A model generated the notes under the pieces. That model worked only from the letters and a program-made list of their open reading frames with translations, searched no databases and was not told the origin of the DNA. From contig NC_015572.1 in assembly GCF_000214665.1 (NCBI RefSeq), positions 2,542,001 through 2,606,000 of the forward strand: a stretch of 64,000 bases of DNA, written 5' to 3'. Shown one piece after another: positions 14,874-23,600 of the stretch; position 1 is the stretch's first letter, and each line of letters opens with the position of its first letter. The DNA is from Methylomonas methanica MC09 (GTDB taxonomy: Bacteria > Pseudomonadota > Gammaproteobacteria > Methylococcales > Methylomonadaceae). The position numbers and the translations under genes are program-made.

Positions 14874-16072
14874 TATTTGACTACTTGGTTAATAAAAACG
14901 CGGGTTACCTTGTCGGCAAACGGCTGCGAAACTTCCGCACTGCCGATCAAGTCTCCGGGCTGAGACATGGCTTGGCCGGACTGCGATACCCGGGCAACGA
15001 TTCTAAGCTGCGGATATTCGCTCAAATGGGTGCTGGGTTGCATTGCCATGCTGTCGTTCAAAACCAGCGTTAACGGTAAATCCCCCAACTGTTTTTTCAC
15101 GATGGCCAACGGCATTTTAGGACCGGTCACGGCCTGAGCATAAACAAACAAGGTGGTATCCGCGGCTAACTTAGACTTAATGGCCGGGTCGATATCGACC
15201 GCAACCTGAATGTCGACAGAGGCGATAGCATTAGTACTTTTAGCCAGCTCCGCCTCCACGGCATCCAGCATTTGCCGTACTTGCTGTAAGGGTTCGGAAT
15301 CCGCCGGCAGCAGGGTTGCCAGTTTTTGCCAATATTGCCGGGCGGTGTTTAGGTCGCCCTCTTCCGCCTTTGCCATCCCCCCTAACCATAATGCGGTACC
15401 GTTCTCCGGTTGCTTGTCCAACACTTGCTTGATCAATTGCGCCGGTTCGCCCGCCATTCTGCCGCCGCGCGCCATGGCCAGATTATTGGCGTACTGCAAT
15501 TGTATGTCGGTATCATCCGGTTGCAGACGATACAGCTTGGCATATACATCGGCGGCCTGTTGATATTGCTGTAAGTAGGTATAGGAACGGCCCAACATTT
15601 TCCAGCCTTCGATATCGTCCGGCTGTTGTTGCAGGCGTTGCTCCAGCTTGCCTATCATTTGCGCGACATTTTCGGCTGCTTTGCTCTGATTGGCTTGTAA
15701 TTCAGCCTTATTCATGGCGTTGCTGTCGCCCAGCAGTAAATATATCAGCAGGCTCACACTAGGAATGACCACCGCCAGTATCGGAATAATCCACCTGCCC
15801 TGCTGAGCCGAAGTCTGCACAACTGCGGCCGCCTCAATATCGTCGTTCAATATCAATTGCAGTTCGTTGTATTGCTCGTCAAACTGGGTTTGCGTCAGCG
15901 CACCTTCCTGCAGCTGTTGCTTCAGTTCCGCCAAGCGCTGGCGGGCTATTTTGATATTGCGTTGTTGATGGTCGTCGTCAACCGGCAATTGTTTTTTCAA
16001 TAATGCAGGCACCAGCATTGCCAGCGCCGCCAAAATCAGGCCGGCAACGATTAGCCAAAATAACGTATTCAA
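14873..16072 (-). CDS. ccmI: Cytochrome c biogenesis protein CcmI
   Basis: 399 residues: an N-terminal membrane helix (FWLIVAGLILAALAMLVPAL), a cytoplasmic coiled loop, a second helix (WIIPILAVVIPSVSLLIYLL) and a periplasmic part with TPR repeats (EGWKMLGRSYTYLQQYQQAA, NGTALWLGGMAKAEEGDLN) and a beta-rich end. CcmI captures apocytochrome c and brings it to CcmFH. Starts inside the ccmH stop (4-base overlap) and overlaps hemN by one base. Low conservation makes exact boundaries uncertain. Confidence 0.88.
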   Translation of the reverse strand: MNTLFWLIVAGLILAALAMLVPALLKKQLPVDDDHQQRNIKIARQRLAELKQQLQEGALTQTQFDEQYNELQLILNDDIEAAAVVQTSAQQGRWIIPILAVVIPSVSLLIYLLLGDSNAMNKAELQANQSKAAENVAQMIGKLEQRLQQQPDDIEGWKMLGRSYTYLQQYQQAADVYAKLYRLQPDDTDIQLQYANNLAMARGGRMAGEPAQLIKQVLDKQPENGTALWLGGMAKAEEGDLNTARQYWQKLATLLPADSEPLQQVRQMLDAVEAELAKSTNAIASVDIQVAVDIDPAIKSKLAADTTLFVYAQAVTGPKMPLAIVKKQLGDLPLTLVLNDSMAMQPSTHLSEYPQLRIVARVSQSGQAMSQPGDLIGSAEVSQPFADKVTRVFINQVVK

Positions 16073-16530
16073 TCCTCTTCACCTTGTTGCAATAACTCGT
16101 TGAGCCTGGTTTTTTGCCGGCCGTCCAATGCTGTTTGCGTTGCTGCATTTTTTTTGTGACGCGCCAGCAGAACCACTGTGATTATGCCTATCAATAAAAA
16201 GGCGATAGGCCCTAGCCACAACAAACCGGTTTTCATGCTGAAGGCGGGCCGATACATGACAAAATCGCCATAGCGTTGGGTCATGAAGTTCACCACATCC
16301 TGTTGGGATTTACCTTGTTGCAGCATGTCGTAAACTTGTCGGCGTAAATCTTTGGCCAGATCGGCATTCGAATCGGCGATGGTCTGGTTTTGACATACCA
16401 GACAACGTAATTCGGAGATCAGGGTTTGGTAAGCTTGTTCCTTGGCCGGATCGGTAAAAGGATGGTATTCCACAACCGCCGACACCGGAGCGGCCAACAG
16501 GCACAAAACCAATATAATCAGCCGTTTCAT
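16069..16530 (-). CDS. ccmH: Cytochrome c biogenesis thiol oxidoreductase CcmH
   Basis: 153 residues with signal peptide (IILVLCLLAAPVSA), the redox motif LRCLVCQNQTIADSNADLA and a C-terminal membrane helix (LLWLGPIAFLLIGIITVVLL). It reduces the apocytochrome CxxCH heme site together with CcmG. It is the short form; the TPR part is encoded separately by ccmI. Overlaps both neighbours by 4 bases. Confidence 0.95.
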   Translation of the reverse strand: MKRLIILVLCLLAAPVSAVVEYHPFTDPAKEQAYQTLISELRCLVCQNQTIADSNADLAKDLRRQVYDMLQQGKSQQDVVNFMTQRYGDFVMYRPAFSMKTGLLWLGPIAFLLIGIITVVLLARHKKNAATQTALDGRQKTRLNELLQQGEED

Positions 16531-17066
16531 GCCGACTCCTGATTTAATGTTTGTAACAGTGGCAGGAAAATCCGCTCGATGTCGCCGGGCTCAACCGGAC
16601 CGGTATGCTTGTAGCGAATCACGCCGCGTTTGTCGATCACAAAAGTTTCCGGTACGCCGTACACACCGTAATCGATACCGACTCTGCCGTCGGTATCCAT
16701 AATGCTTACATCGTAAGGATTACCCAGTTGTTGTAGCCATTGGCCGGCGGCTTGCGCCTCGTCTTTGTAATTCAAACCGACGATGGTCGCCTGTTTACGT
16801 TTGGCCAATTCAAGCAATAGAGGATGTTCCTGTCTGCAGGATACGCACCAGGATGCCCATACATTCAGTAGCCAGACCTTGCCCTGCAAATCCTGTTGGG
16901 ATAAGGTTTTCTCGGGTGTGGCCAGGATCGGCAACGAAAACGCCGGCGCGGGTTTGTCGATTAAAGGCGATGGAATGTCTTTCGGATTGAGACGCAACCC
17001 AACCGCTAAAAAAACCGCCAGCACCACAAACAAAAGCAATGGCAATAAATATTTCAGTTTAAGCAT
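16527..17066 (-). CDS. ccmG: Thiol:disulfide interchange protein CcmG/DsbE
   Basis: 179 residues with an N-terminal membrane anchor (LLPLLLFVVLAVFLAVGL) and a thioredoxin fold with the active site WASWCVSCRQEHP and the cis-proline segment GVYGVPETFVIDKRG. It passes electrons from the DsbD/CcdA system to CcmH. Overlaps ccmF by 8 bases. Confidence 0.95.
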   Translation of the reverse strand: MLKLKYLLPLLLFVVLAVFLAVGLRLNPKDIPSPLIDKPAPAFSLPILATPEKTLSQQDLQGKVWLLNVWASWCVSCRQEHPLLLELAKRKQATIVGLNYKDEAQAAGQWLQQLGNPYDVSIMDTDGRVGIDYGVYGVPETFVIDKRGVIRYKHTGPVEPGDIERIFLPLLQTLNQESA

Positions 17067-19008
17067 GCGCGAGCACCGCTTTTTTGTTGAGCATTCGATA
17101 GCGTCTATCCATGGCGCCTAACAAACCGCCCACGGCCATGAACACGCCGCCCATCCAGATCCAGCGAATAAAGGATTTATAATAGACGCGCAAACTCCAG
17201 GCCCCCTCTTCGCCCAAGGGTTCGCCAATTGCCACAAACAAATCGCGGAACAAGCCGGCATCGATTGCGGCTTCGGTCATGGGCATGGTTTGCACCCGGT
17301 ACACCCGTTTTTGCGGGGATAATTCCGCCACGGTTTCTCCATCGTGCGTTACGGTCAGATAACCCTGCTCAGCCCGGTAATTGGGGCCTTCGGTTTGCTT
17401 GACGCCATGAAAGTTAAAGATATAACCGAACATATCCAGCGTATCGCCGGGTGCCATGCGCACATCGCGTTCTATGCTATACACTGAGGTCATGGTAATG
17501 CCGACCACGAACACTGCGATACCGACATGCGCCACGGTCATGCCGTAAAAACCGGCGGGAATTTGTTTCAATCGCTCGAACGACCAATTTTGCAAGCGTT
17601 GTTTAAAAGCAAACCCGGTGACCGCCAACGTCCACAGGGCCAGACTTAAACCCAATACCGCCGCCCAGGAATAAAACGGCATCAGCAAAGGCAATAAGCC
17701 GGCAACGGCAATACAGACAACCGCTATTAGCCATACCGATTTTGACAATGTCTTTAATTCGTCACGTTTCCAATGCAATAACATGCCGAAACCCACCACA
17801 ATCGCCAAGGGCGCCATTAGCGGGATAAACACCGCGTTGAAATACGGCGGACCCACTGACAATTTGCCCAAGCCCAAGGCATCGATTACCAAGGGGTATA
17901 AGGTACCTAATAAAATACTGGCCGCCGTTACCACCAATAGCACATTGTTAATTAATAACACCGATTCGCGCGACACCAATTCGAAACTGGCGCTGCTTTT
18001 GACCTGCGGCGCCCGAATTGCATACAGCAGTAACGAGCCGCCTACAACCACGGCTAAAAATACCAGAATAAATACCCCGCGCGCCGGGTCACTGGCAAAA
18101 GCATGCACCGAGGTCAATACGCCGGAACGCACCAAAAACGTCCCCAGCAAACTTAGGGAAAAGGCAAATATTGCCAACAACACAGTCCAGGTTTTAAATA
18201 CCCCGCGTTTTTCGGTGGCCGCCAGCGAATGAATCAATGCGGTACCGACCAGCCAGGGCATGAAAGACGCGTTTTCCACCGGATCCCAGAACCACCAGCC
18301 GCCCCACCCCAATTCGTAATACGCCCACCAACTGCCCAAGGTGATACCGATTGTCAAAAACATCCAGGCTATACTGGTCCAGGGCCGCGACCAGCGTGCC
18401 CAGGCCGCATCGAGTTTGCCTTCGATTAGGGCGGCAATCGAAAAAGCGAACGCCACGGAGAAACCCACGTAGCCCATGTACAGCATGGGCGGATGAATGG
18501 CCAGACCGGGGTCTTGCAATAAGGGGTTTAAATCCCGGCCTTCGGCAGGAGCCGGGAACAGGCGGGCAAACGGATTGGAAGTGAACAGCAGGAACAGAAT
18601 AAAACCGACGCTGACCAGCCCCATTACACCCAATACCCTGGCACGGGTGGCATCCGGAATATGCTTGCTGAACATCGCTACCAAGCCTGTCCAGATAGAC
18701 AAGGTCAAGGCCCATAGCAACAGAGAGCCTTCATGCGCACCCCATACGCCGGACACCAGATAAATAAACGGCAAACCGGTATTGGAGTTTTGGGCGATAT
18801 AAGCCACGGAAAAATCGTGCACGATACTGCTGTAGGTCAAACAGCCGTAAGCGATAGCCATGAATAGCAATTGCCCGAATGCCGCAGGTTTGGCGACATG
18901 CACCCAACCGGCGATGCCTTTTGACGCGCCAACCAGCGGTAACGTGCCTTGCACGACGGCCATGCACAAGGCCAAAATCAGGGCAAAGTGACCGATTTCG
19001 GGAATCAT
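17059..19008 (-). CDS. ccmF: Heme lyase subunit CcmF
   Basis: 649 residues and about 14-15 membrane segments. The tryptophan-rich heme-handling motif WGGWWFWDPVENASFMPW lies at about residues 235-252, and conserved histidines flank it (for example LIHSLAATEKR). With CcmH and CcmI it forms the lyase that attaches heme to apocytochrome c in the periplasm. Length and order are standard for system I. Confidence 0.96.
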   Translation of the reverse strand: MIPEIGHFALILALCMAVVQGTLPLVGASKGIAGWVHVAKPAAFGQLLFMAIAYGCLTYSSIVHDFSVAYIAQNSNTGLPFIYLVSGVWGAHEGSLLLWALTLSIWTGLVAMFSKHIPDATRARVLGVMGLVSVGFILFLLFTSNPFARLFPAPAEGRDLNPLLQDPGLAIHPPMLYMGYVGFSVAFAFSIAALIEGKLDAAWARWSRPWTSIAWMFLTIGITLGSWWAYYELGWGGWWFWDPVENASFMPWLVGTALIHSLAATEKRGVFKTWTVLLAIFAFSLSLLGTFLVRSGVLTSVHAFASDPARGVFILVFLAVVVGGSLLLYAIRAPQVKSSASFELVSRESVLLINNVLLVVTAASILLGTLYPLVIDALGLGKLSVGPPYFNAVFIPLMAPLAIVVGFGMLLHWKRDELKTLSKSVWLIAVVCIAVAGLLPLLMPFYSWAAVLGLSLALWTLAVTGFAFKQRLQNWSFERLKQIPAGFYGMTVAHVGIAVFVVGITMTSVYSIERDVRMAPGDTLDMFGYIFNFHGVKQTEGPNYRAEQGYLTVTHDGETVAELSPQKRVYRVQTMPMTEAAIDAGLFRDLFVAIGEPLGEEGAWSLRVYYKSFIRWIWMGGVFMAVGGLLGAMDRRYRMLNKKAVLAHA

Positions 19009-19439
19009 TTGGCCTCCGGGGCGTTTTTCAGGCTATCGGCCACTTCCGGCGGCATGTAGTTTTCATCGTGCTTGGCCAACACCTCTTCGGCGACGAATAC
19101 CCTTCGGTTATCCAGGCGACCCTTGGCTACAATGCCCTGCCCTTCCCGAAACAAATCCGGCAAAATGCCGCTATATTCCACGGTAACTTCCTTGCTGAAA
19201 TCGCTGAGTTTAAAGCGTACCAACAGATCCGCCCCCGGCCGCTCCACACTACCCTTGACCACCATGCCGCCCAAACGAAATAGCGCATCCTGGGGGGCTT
19301 TACCTTCCGCGACATCGGTGGTCGAGAAAAAATACATCAAATTCTCGTTAAAGGCTTTCAGGGCAAAGGTTGCAGCCAAGCCAATGCCGGCCAGCATTAG
19401 ACCGATCAGCATTAATCGTTGTTTACGGTGTGGTTTCAT
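19005..19439 (-). CDS. ccmE: Heme chaperone CcmE
   Basis: 144 residues with an N-terminal membrane anchor (LMLIGLMLAGIGLAATFAL), an OB-fold domain and the heme-binding motif LAKHDENYMP, whose histidine forms the covalent bond to heme and whose tyrosine stabilises it. It carries heme from CcmABCD to CcmF. Overlaps ccmF and ccmD by 4 bases each. Confidence 0.95.
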   Translation of the reverse strand: MKPHRKQRLMLIGLMLAGIGLAATFALKAFNENLMYFFSTTDVAEGKAPQDALFRLGGMVVKGSVERPGADLLVRFKLSDFSKEVTVEYSGILPDLFREGQGIVAKGRLDNRRVFVAEEVLAKHDENYMPPEVADSLKNAPEAK

Positions 19440-19600
19440 CGTTGTGCGCGTTTTTGTTTAAGGGCCAGTTCTCTCAACAATTGCTTGCGTAGCACGATGG
19501 GCGCAAACAGGTTCCACAATAACACTGCGGCCGTGATGCCATAGGAGGTCCAGACATAAAAGGCGTAACCGCCCATGTGAAAAAAATTTGCCAACGTCAT
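19436..19600 (-). CDS. ccmD: Heme exporter accessory protein CcmD
   Basis: 54 residues from the ATG at 19600, which overlaps the ccmC stop (ATGA); the longer frame is not needed. One membrane helix (TSYGITAAVLLWNLFAPIVL) followed by a basic tail (RKQLLRELALKQKRAQR), the CcmD layout. It helps release holo-CcmE from CcmABC. Confidence 0.9.
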   Translation of the reverse strand: MTLANFFHMGGYAFYVWTSYGITAAVLLWNLFAPIVLRKQLLRELALKQKRAQR

Positions 19601-20358
19601 GCTTTGTTCTCCAGCAGGCTTTTCACCCATTGCGCGGAAGGTTCGCGTTTAATTAATTCCAATTTGGCGGCCTGCAATACCGCAATCGCGTAATACACCT
19701 TAAACGCCACCGCCATCAGCAACAGCGGAATCAACATGCTGATATGTATGGACGGTTTGTCCATTTTGCTGACCGTCGGTCCTTGATGCAGCGTGTTCCA
19801 CCATTCCACCGAATAATGAATGATGGGGATATTTACCACACCCACCAAAGCTAAAATCGATACAGCCCGAGCCGCACTGCGCTTGTCTTCTATCGCACCG
19901 TACAAACTGGTGACACCCAGATACAAAAACAGCAGGATAAGTTCCGAAGTCAAGCGCGCATCCCACACCCACCAGGTACCCCACATCGGTTTACCCCATA
20001 AAGACCCGGTCACCAAGGCCACGAAAGTAAAGCCGGCGCCGATAGGCGCGCTGCTGATCAGCATCACCTCCGCCAACTTCATGCGCCAGACCAACGCAAT
20101 ACCGCCCATCACCGCCATCAATACATAGATAAACAGCGACATCCAGGCCGCGGGCACGTGTATGTATATAATCCGGTAGCTATCGCCCTGCTGGTAATCG
20201 GCCGGCGCCATGATCAAGCCGCCGTATAAACCCGGAATCAGTAACAATAAGAACAGTACCGTCAACCACGGCATCAACTTGTCGGCCAAGGCATAAAAAT
20301 GCGGCGGCGACGCGGTACGGTGGAAGAAACGGCTAATGGGAGCGGGAATAAAAGACAT
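19597..20358 (-). CDS. ccmC: Heme exporter/translocation protein CcmC
   Basis: 253 residues and six membrane segments. The WWD-type motif MWGTWWVWDARLTSELI and histidines (IYIHVPAAW, IIHYSVEWW) form the heme site that loads CcmE. Separated by 5 bases from ccmB and overlapping ccmD by 4. Confidence 0.95.
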   Translation of the reverse strand: MSFIPAPISRFFHRTASPPHFYALADKLMPWLTVLFLLLLIPGLYGGLIMAPADYQQGDSYRIIYIHVPAAWMSLFIYVLMAVMGGIALVWRMKLAEVMLISSAPIGAGFTFVALVTGSLWGKPMWGTWWVWDARLTSELILLFLYLGVTSLYGAIEDKRSAARAVSILALVGVVNIPIIHYSVEWWNTLHQGPTVSKMDKPSIHISMLIPLLLMAVAFKVYYAIAVLQAAKLELIKREPSAQWVKSLLENKA

Positions 20359-20363
20359 AGGCG

Positions 20364-21038
20364 TTAATTAACACTCATTTTCAGCGCCGCCGCGGTCGGC
20401 AGCGGGGTTAGTACCAATGCCGTCAACAGCATGGCCAGTAAAATATTGATTTGCGCGGTGACCGGCAAACCGCTGGCGGCTCTGTCGACCGCGTTGCTGG
20501 TAAAAATCAGAACCGGAATATACAAGGGCAACACCAATAGGGATAAAAGCATGCCGCCGCGCCTTAAACCAACGGTCAAGGCCACGCCGATGGCACCAAT
20601 CAGACTGAGCATCGGCGTCGCTAAAATCAGGGTCAACCACAAGGTCGGCATGGCTTTTTCGGGCAAACCTAAAAATAATGCCAACAAAGGCGCAACCAAT
20701 AATAAGGGCAAGCCGGTCACCAGCCAGTGGGAGATGATCTTGCCCAGCACCAACACGGATAAAGGATGCGGACTGAGCAATAATTGCTCCAGCGAACCGT
20801 CGTCGAAATCCGAGCGAAACAGGCCGTCCAAGGATAATAAAGCCGCCAGCAAAGCCGACACCCAAATCACGCCGGGCGCCATGGCTTGCAATAAATTAGG
20901 CTGCGCGCCGACCGCCAGCGGGAATAAAGTCACCACCAACACAAAAAAGAACAACGGGTTGGCTACTTCCGCGCGCCGACGAAACGCCAGCAACAAATCC
21001 CGCCGGATAATGGCAAAAAAGGCTTGAATTAAAGACAT
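20364..21038 (-). CDS. ccmB: Heme exporter membrane subunit CcmB
   Basis: 224 residues, six membrane helices, with the FRSDFDDGSLEQLLLSPHPL segment typical of CcmB. With CcmA it forms the ABC transporter that releases holo-CcmE using ATP. It overlaps ccmA by 10 bases. Confidence 0.94.
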   Translation of the reverse strand: MSLIQAFFAIIRRDLLLAFRRRAEVANPLFFFVLVVTLFPLAVGAQPNLLQAMAPGVIWVSALLAALLSLDGLFRSDFDDGSLEQLLLSPHPLSVLVLGKIISHWLVTGLPLLLVAPLLALFLGLPEKAMPTLWLTLILATPMLSLIGAIGVALTVGLRRGGMLLSLLVLPLYIPVLIFTSNAVDRAASGLPVTAQINILLAMLLTALVLTPLPTAAALKMSVN

Positions 21039-21664
21039 GAATCCAAATGCATGCGTTGCAGGCTGAGGTGGGGCAAGTTCAAATCATGATGAGAGGTCAA
21101 TATCACCATGCCGCCGTGTTTTACATGGTCGTCCATTAAAGTTTCAATTAGTTCTATACCTTGTTTGTCCAGCGAGGTAAACGGCTCGTCCAGAATCCAT
21201 AAAATACTGTGGGTAACCAGCAGACGAGCCAGGGACAAACGGCGCTTTTGCCCGGCGGACAGGGTTTGTACCAAATTGTCGTCATATCCGGCCAGCTGCA
21301 CTTTTTGCAGCGCCTGATCGATGGAGTAATGGCCGGGTTGGCTTAAAGCCAGCGCAAAACGCAGGTTTTCCAACACGGTCAGTTCTTTTTTAGTGCCGTC
21401 GGCATGACCGACATAAGCCATATCGGCAAAATACGAACTTTCCGCCAGCGGCTGGCCGAACCAAGCAATTTGGCCGCCATCGGCCGCGCGGAAACCGCAT
21501 AAAATCCGTAACAACGTGGTTTTGCCGCTACCGTTACTGCCTTCCAATAATAAAACCTGACCGGTTTGCAAGCGAAAACTCAAGTCTGAAAACAGTAGCC
21601 TGTCGTCGCGGCTACACGATAAATCCATCACTTCAAGCATTGCAGGCTGCAAATGTTCCATCAA
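21029..21664 (-). CDS. ccmA: Heme exporter ATP-binding subunit CcmA
   Basis: 211 residues: Walker A GSNGSGKTTL, signature LSAGQKRRLSLARLL and Walker B LWILDEPFTSLD, with a short C-terminal end, normal for CcmA. First gene of the minus-strand ccmABCDEFGHI-hemN operon, all of whose genes overlap or nearly touch. The start is either of two adjacent ATGs. Confidence 0.95.
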   Translation of the reverse strand: MMEHLQPAMLEVMDLSCSRDDRLLFSDLSFRLQTGQVLLLEGSNGSGKTTLLRILCGFRAADGGQIAWFGQPLAESSYFADMAYVGHADGTKKELTVLENLRFALALSQPGHYSIDQALQKVQLAGYDDNLVQTLSAGQKRRLSLARLLVTHSILWILDEPFTSLDKQGIELIETLMDDHVKHGGMVILTSHHDLNLPHLSLQRMHLDSCL

Positions 21665-22338
21665 CTTCTATTTGATTCCGTCTCTAAAGCGGACATTTTA
21701 TCAATAATTCAGCTCCGGATGGTGAATCGGGGACAAAGGATAATCTAAATTTAATGTAATTTCCCGCCGTTAGCGGGTTTGGGCAGGTTACAAAAACCGG
21801 CGGGGAGGCATAAATCACTACCTCGCAACCAACGGGATGCGATGCAAACTAATATGGATATTATCGAAGGCTTGGCGGAACCCTTTTGTCGGGTGGCACA
21901 AAAAGTGAAAAATTGATTTTTAAGCGGTTTTTGACCGAATGCGTCAGTCAACACAACCAATTTTTGACACAATTAATGAAAAATTTCGGATCCGTGCAAA
22001 GCCACAGCAAAAGCCATTGCCAACCGCACAACAAGATTATTGATGAGCGAATAGGATGCATCGGCCGGAACGGCATGAAACCTCCAAGTATCCGAGAAAT
22101 CGGAATCTTATCGCGTCGCGGTTGAATGGTATAGCGCAAGATTCGATTTAAGCCGCGTGGATACAAAAAGCGTGCCCACCCTACCGGGCCGCAACAGGCA
22201 GGGTTTTGGGATTAATACCCCGGCAAGGTTAGTGTGATAGATGGGTGTTTGGTGTTAAACACTGAATAGCCGATAATGAAACAAGGCCCGGCGATCTTTG
22301 CCGGGTCTGAGAGTACTAAACCCGAAGGAGGCTCAATA
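21665..22338. other. Intergenic region with ccm promoter side and toxin-antitoxin leader
   Basis: About 670 bases without a convincing gene. The end near 21700 must hold the ccm promoter. The right end holds two small inverted repeats listed separately, upstream of the toxin-antitoxin pair. The short frames in between lack ribosome sites and family-like composition. Confidence 0.5.
22245..22305 (+). promoter_or_regulatory. Two inverted repeats upstream of the toxin-antitoxin operon
   Basis: GTGTTT/AAACAC with a 6-base spacer at 22245-22262, and CCCGGC/GCCGGG with a 7-base loop at 22287-22305. The first could be an antitoxin-bound operator. The second could be a leader hairpin. Confidence 0.4.
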
Positions 22339-22527
22339 ATGCCACAAGCTCATTCTGCAAAACAGGAAGCGTTGGACGCCATCCAACGATTACCCGATAC
22401 CGCCGATACCGAAGAGATCATGTACCGGCTTTATGTATTGGAGAATATCCGCCGCGGCCAGCAGGATGCCGCCAACGGCAAAACCGAATCCGCCGATGAG
22501 GTGCTCAAAGATATACAAACATGGTGA
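22339..22527 (+). CDS. Antitoxin of a ParE/RelE-type system
   Basis: 62 residues from the ATG at 22339, which has an AAGGAGG ribosome site (22324-22330); the longer frame lacks one. The protein is small and acidic in its second half (NGKTESADEVLKDIQTW), like antitoxins of the RelB/ParD/StbD group. The stop overlaps the toxin start by 7 bases. It should bind and neutralise the toxin and repress the operon. Confidence 0.8.
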   Translation: MPQAHSAKQEALDAIQRLPDTADTEEIMYRLYVLENIRRGQQDAANGKTESADEVLKDIQTW

Positions 22528-22823
22528 AGTGGACGGCCCACGCCAAAACCCAACTTCGCCATATTCATGATTACATCGCCCAGAACTCCCCCCTCTACGC
22601 CCGGCGCGTCAGTGAAGAACTGGTGCAAAAAACCCTTGGCCTGGATGAGTTGCCCCGCAAAGGGTTCAAAGTACCGGAACTCAATGAAGACGCCGTGCGG
22701 GAACTGGGACTCTACTCCTACCGGATCATTTACGAAATCAAAGCCGACACCCTCGTCGAAGTGCTGGCCGTGATTCATAAACGGCGGCATTTGGAGCCGG
22801 AAGAGATTACGAGGGAGAAATAA
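22521..22823 (+). CDS. RelE/ParE-family toxin
   Basis: 100 residues with the fold-typical pattern VKWTAHAKTQLRHIHDYIAQ at the start and YRIIYEIKADTLVEVLAVIHKRR at the end. In this family such proteins either cleave mRNA on the ribosome (RelE) or inhibit gyrase (ParE); the N-terminal HIHDYI segment looks more ParE-like. Coupled to its antitoxin. Confidence 0.85.
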   Translation: MVKWTAHAKTQLRHIHDYIAQNSPLYARRVSEELVQKTLGLDELPRKGFKVPELNEDAVRELGLYSYRIIYEIKADTLVEVLAVIHKRRHLEPEEITREK

Positions 22824-22824
22824 C

Positions 22825-22852
22825 GACAAAGCCGGCCGAAGCGGGCTTTGTC
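22825..22852 (+). terminator. Hairpin after the toxin gene
   Basis: Arms GACAAAGCC/GGCTTTGTC (9 bp, 10-base loop) begin 2 bases after the toxin stop. No T-tract follows, so it may be a Rho-type or weak terminator. The 290 bases after it show no supported gene. Confidence 0.45.
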
Positions 22853-23107
22853 TCATTCGATGTAATCTTCAAATTCCCATTTGCCTAACCGCGATACTTT
22901 CTCCGCAATTTCATTCCAGCCGCAGGTACGCTCCGCATACCATTTTTTTTAGCTTCCGCTGCGAAACCTTGGAAACGATGCGTTAGCGAGTGTAGGTTGA
23001 GTAGTCCCTGGAAGCCGTAGCGCCGGGCGGTTTTTCGACTAGAAAAACTGCAAGGCATCGCGAAACGGCGTCGAGTCATGCGCCCCCCGCGTCAAAATAG
23101 TTGTCGC

Positions 23108-23137
23108 CTCAAATTTATAGAATCCATTAAATTTGAG
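23108..23137. promoter_or_regulatory. 10-bp inverted repeat before transposase fragment
   Basis: Arms CTCAAATTTA/TAAATTTGAG with a 10-base loop end 7 bases before the transposase ATG. It could be a control hairpin of the element or part of its terminal structure. Confidence 0.5.
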
Positions 23138-23144
23138 ATAAAAA

Positions 23145-23396
23145 ATGATTACCCCGAAAAAGCAGTATTCTGACGAGTTCAGAGAGCAAGCCCTGGCAAA
23201 AGTCTACAAACGTGGAAAACGAACCATTCAAGACATTGCCGACGAATCTAACCTCAGCATACATACCTTAAAAAACTGGATGAAAAGCAGCACACTCGCC
23301 GAAGATGAATCAAACGCAAAAAAGGTACGCGGTGCGTACCGTGGCTCCGGATTTTATCCCTCTAATAATCAAGAATTCCGCGTACTTCAGTTGTGA
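23145..23396 (+). pseudogene. Truncated transposase (N-terminal HTH part)
   Basis: The first 60 residues (KKQYSDEFREQALAKVYKRG, then a helix-turn-helix IQDIADESNLSIHTLKNWMK) look like the N-terminal half of an IS-type transposase. After residue 60 the frame runs into unrelated sequence (AYRGSGFYPSNNQ) and stops at 83 residues, so the catalytic part is missing. The break near 23325 is followed by GTACGCGGTGCGTACC, a short palindrome. Confidence 0.7.
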
Positions 23397-23461
23397 CAGA
23401 GCATATTCGGCCATTTCCCGACCTTCGGACTTGATTTTTGAATGGCCGATTTATGTCACAA
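23391..23461. repeat. Two-step imperfect inverted repeat
   Basis: Outer arms TTGTGACA/TGTCACAA and inner arms CGGCCATT/AATGGCCG form one long nested stem around a 25-base loop. It lies between the transposase fragment and the intron remnant. It might be the end of a small mobile element or a structured RNA domain; no similar sequence is seen elsewhere in the window. Confidence 0.6.
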
Positions 23462-23523
23462 ATTGCTTGTTTAACGCATCACCCGCGTTGAAGGTCGTCG
23501 TTTTATGGCGGTCCTTTGAACTC

Positions 23524-23600
23524 CGGAGGAAACGCCCCGTGCGGACCCGCATGCGGGGTGTTGTGGAGGCTGGGGGAGAAAAACCCCCGGCTATCCGATT
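23524..23600 (+). mobile_element. Probable 3' end (domains V-VI) of a group II intron
   Basis: Domain V candidate: CCCCG (23535-23539) and TGCG pair with CGCA and CGGGG (23554-23558), leaving the expected two-base TG bulge at 23552-23553. Domain VI candidate: a GGGGG/CCCCC hairpin (23572-23588), then CTATCCGATT. The 3' flank reads AGGC, the attC core half of TTGTT|AGGC, the site used by group IIC-attC introns, and the orientation is opposite to the cassette gene, as known for that group. No reverse transcriptase remains, so it is a relic. Confidence 0.55.

Noticed and set aside
22339..22823. Toxin-antitoxin pair as an additional integron cassette
   Set aside because: It is on the opposite strand and no attC is found on either side, despite a lone GCCTAAC at about 22885.
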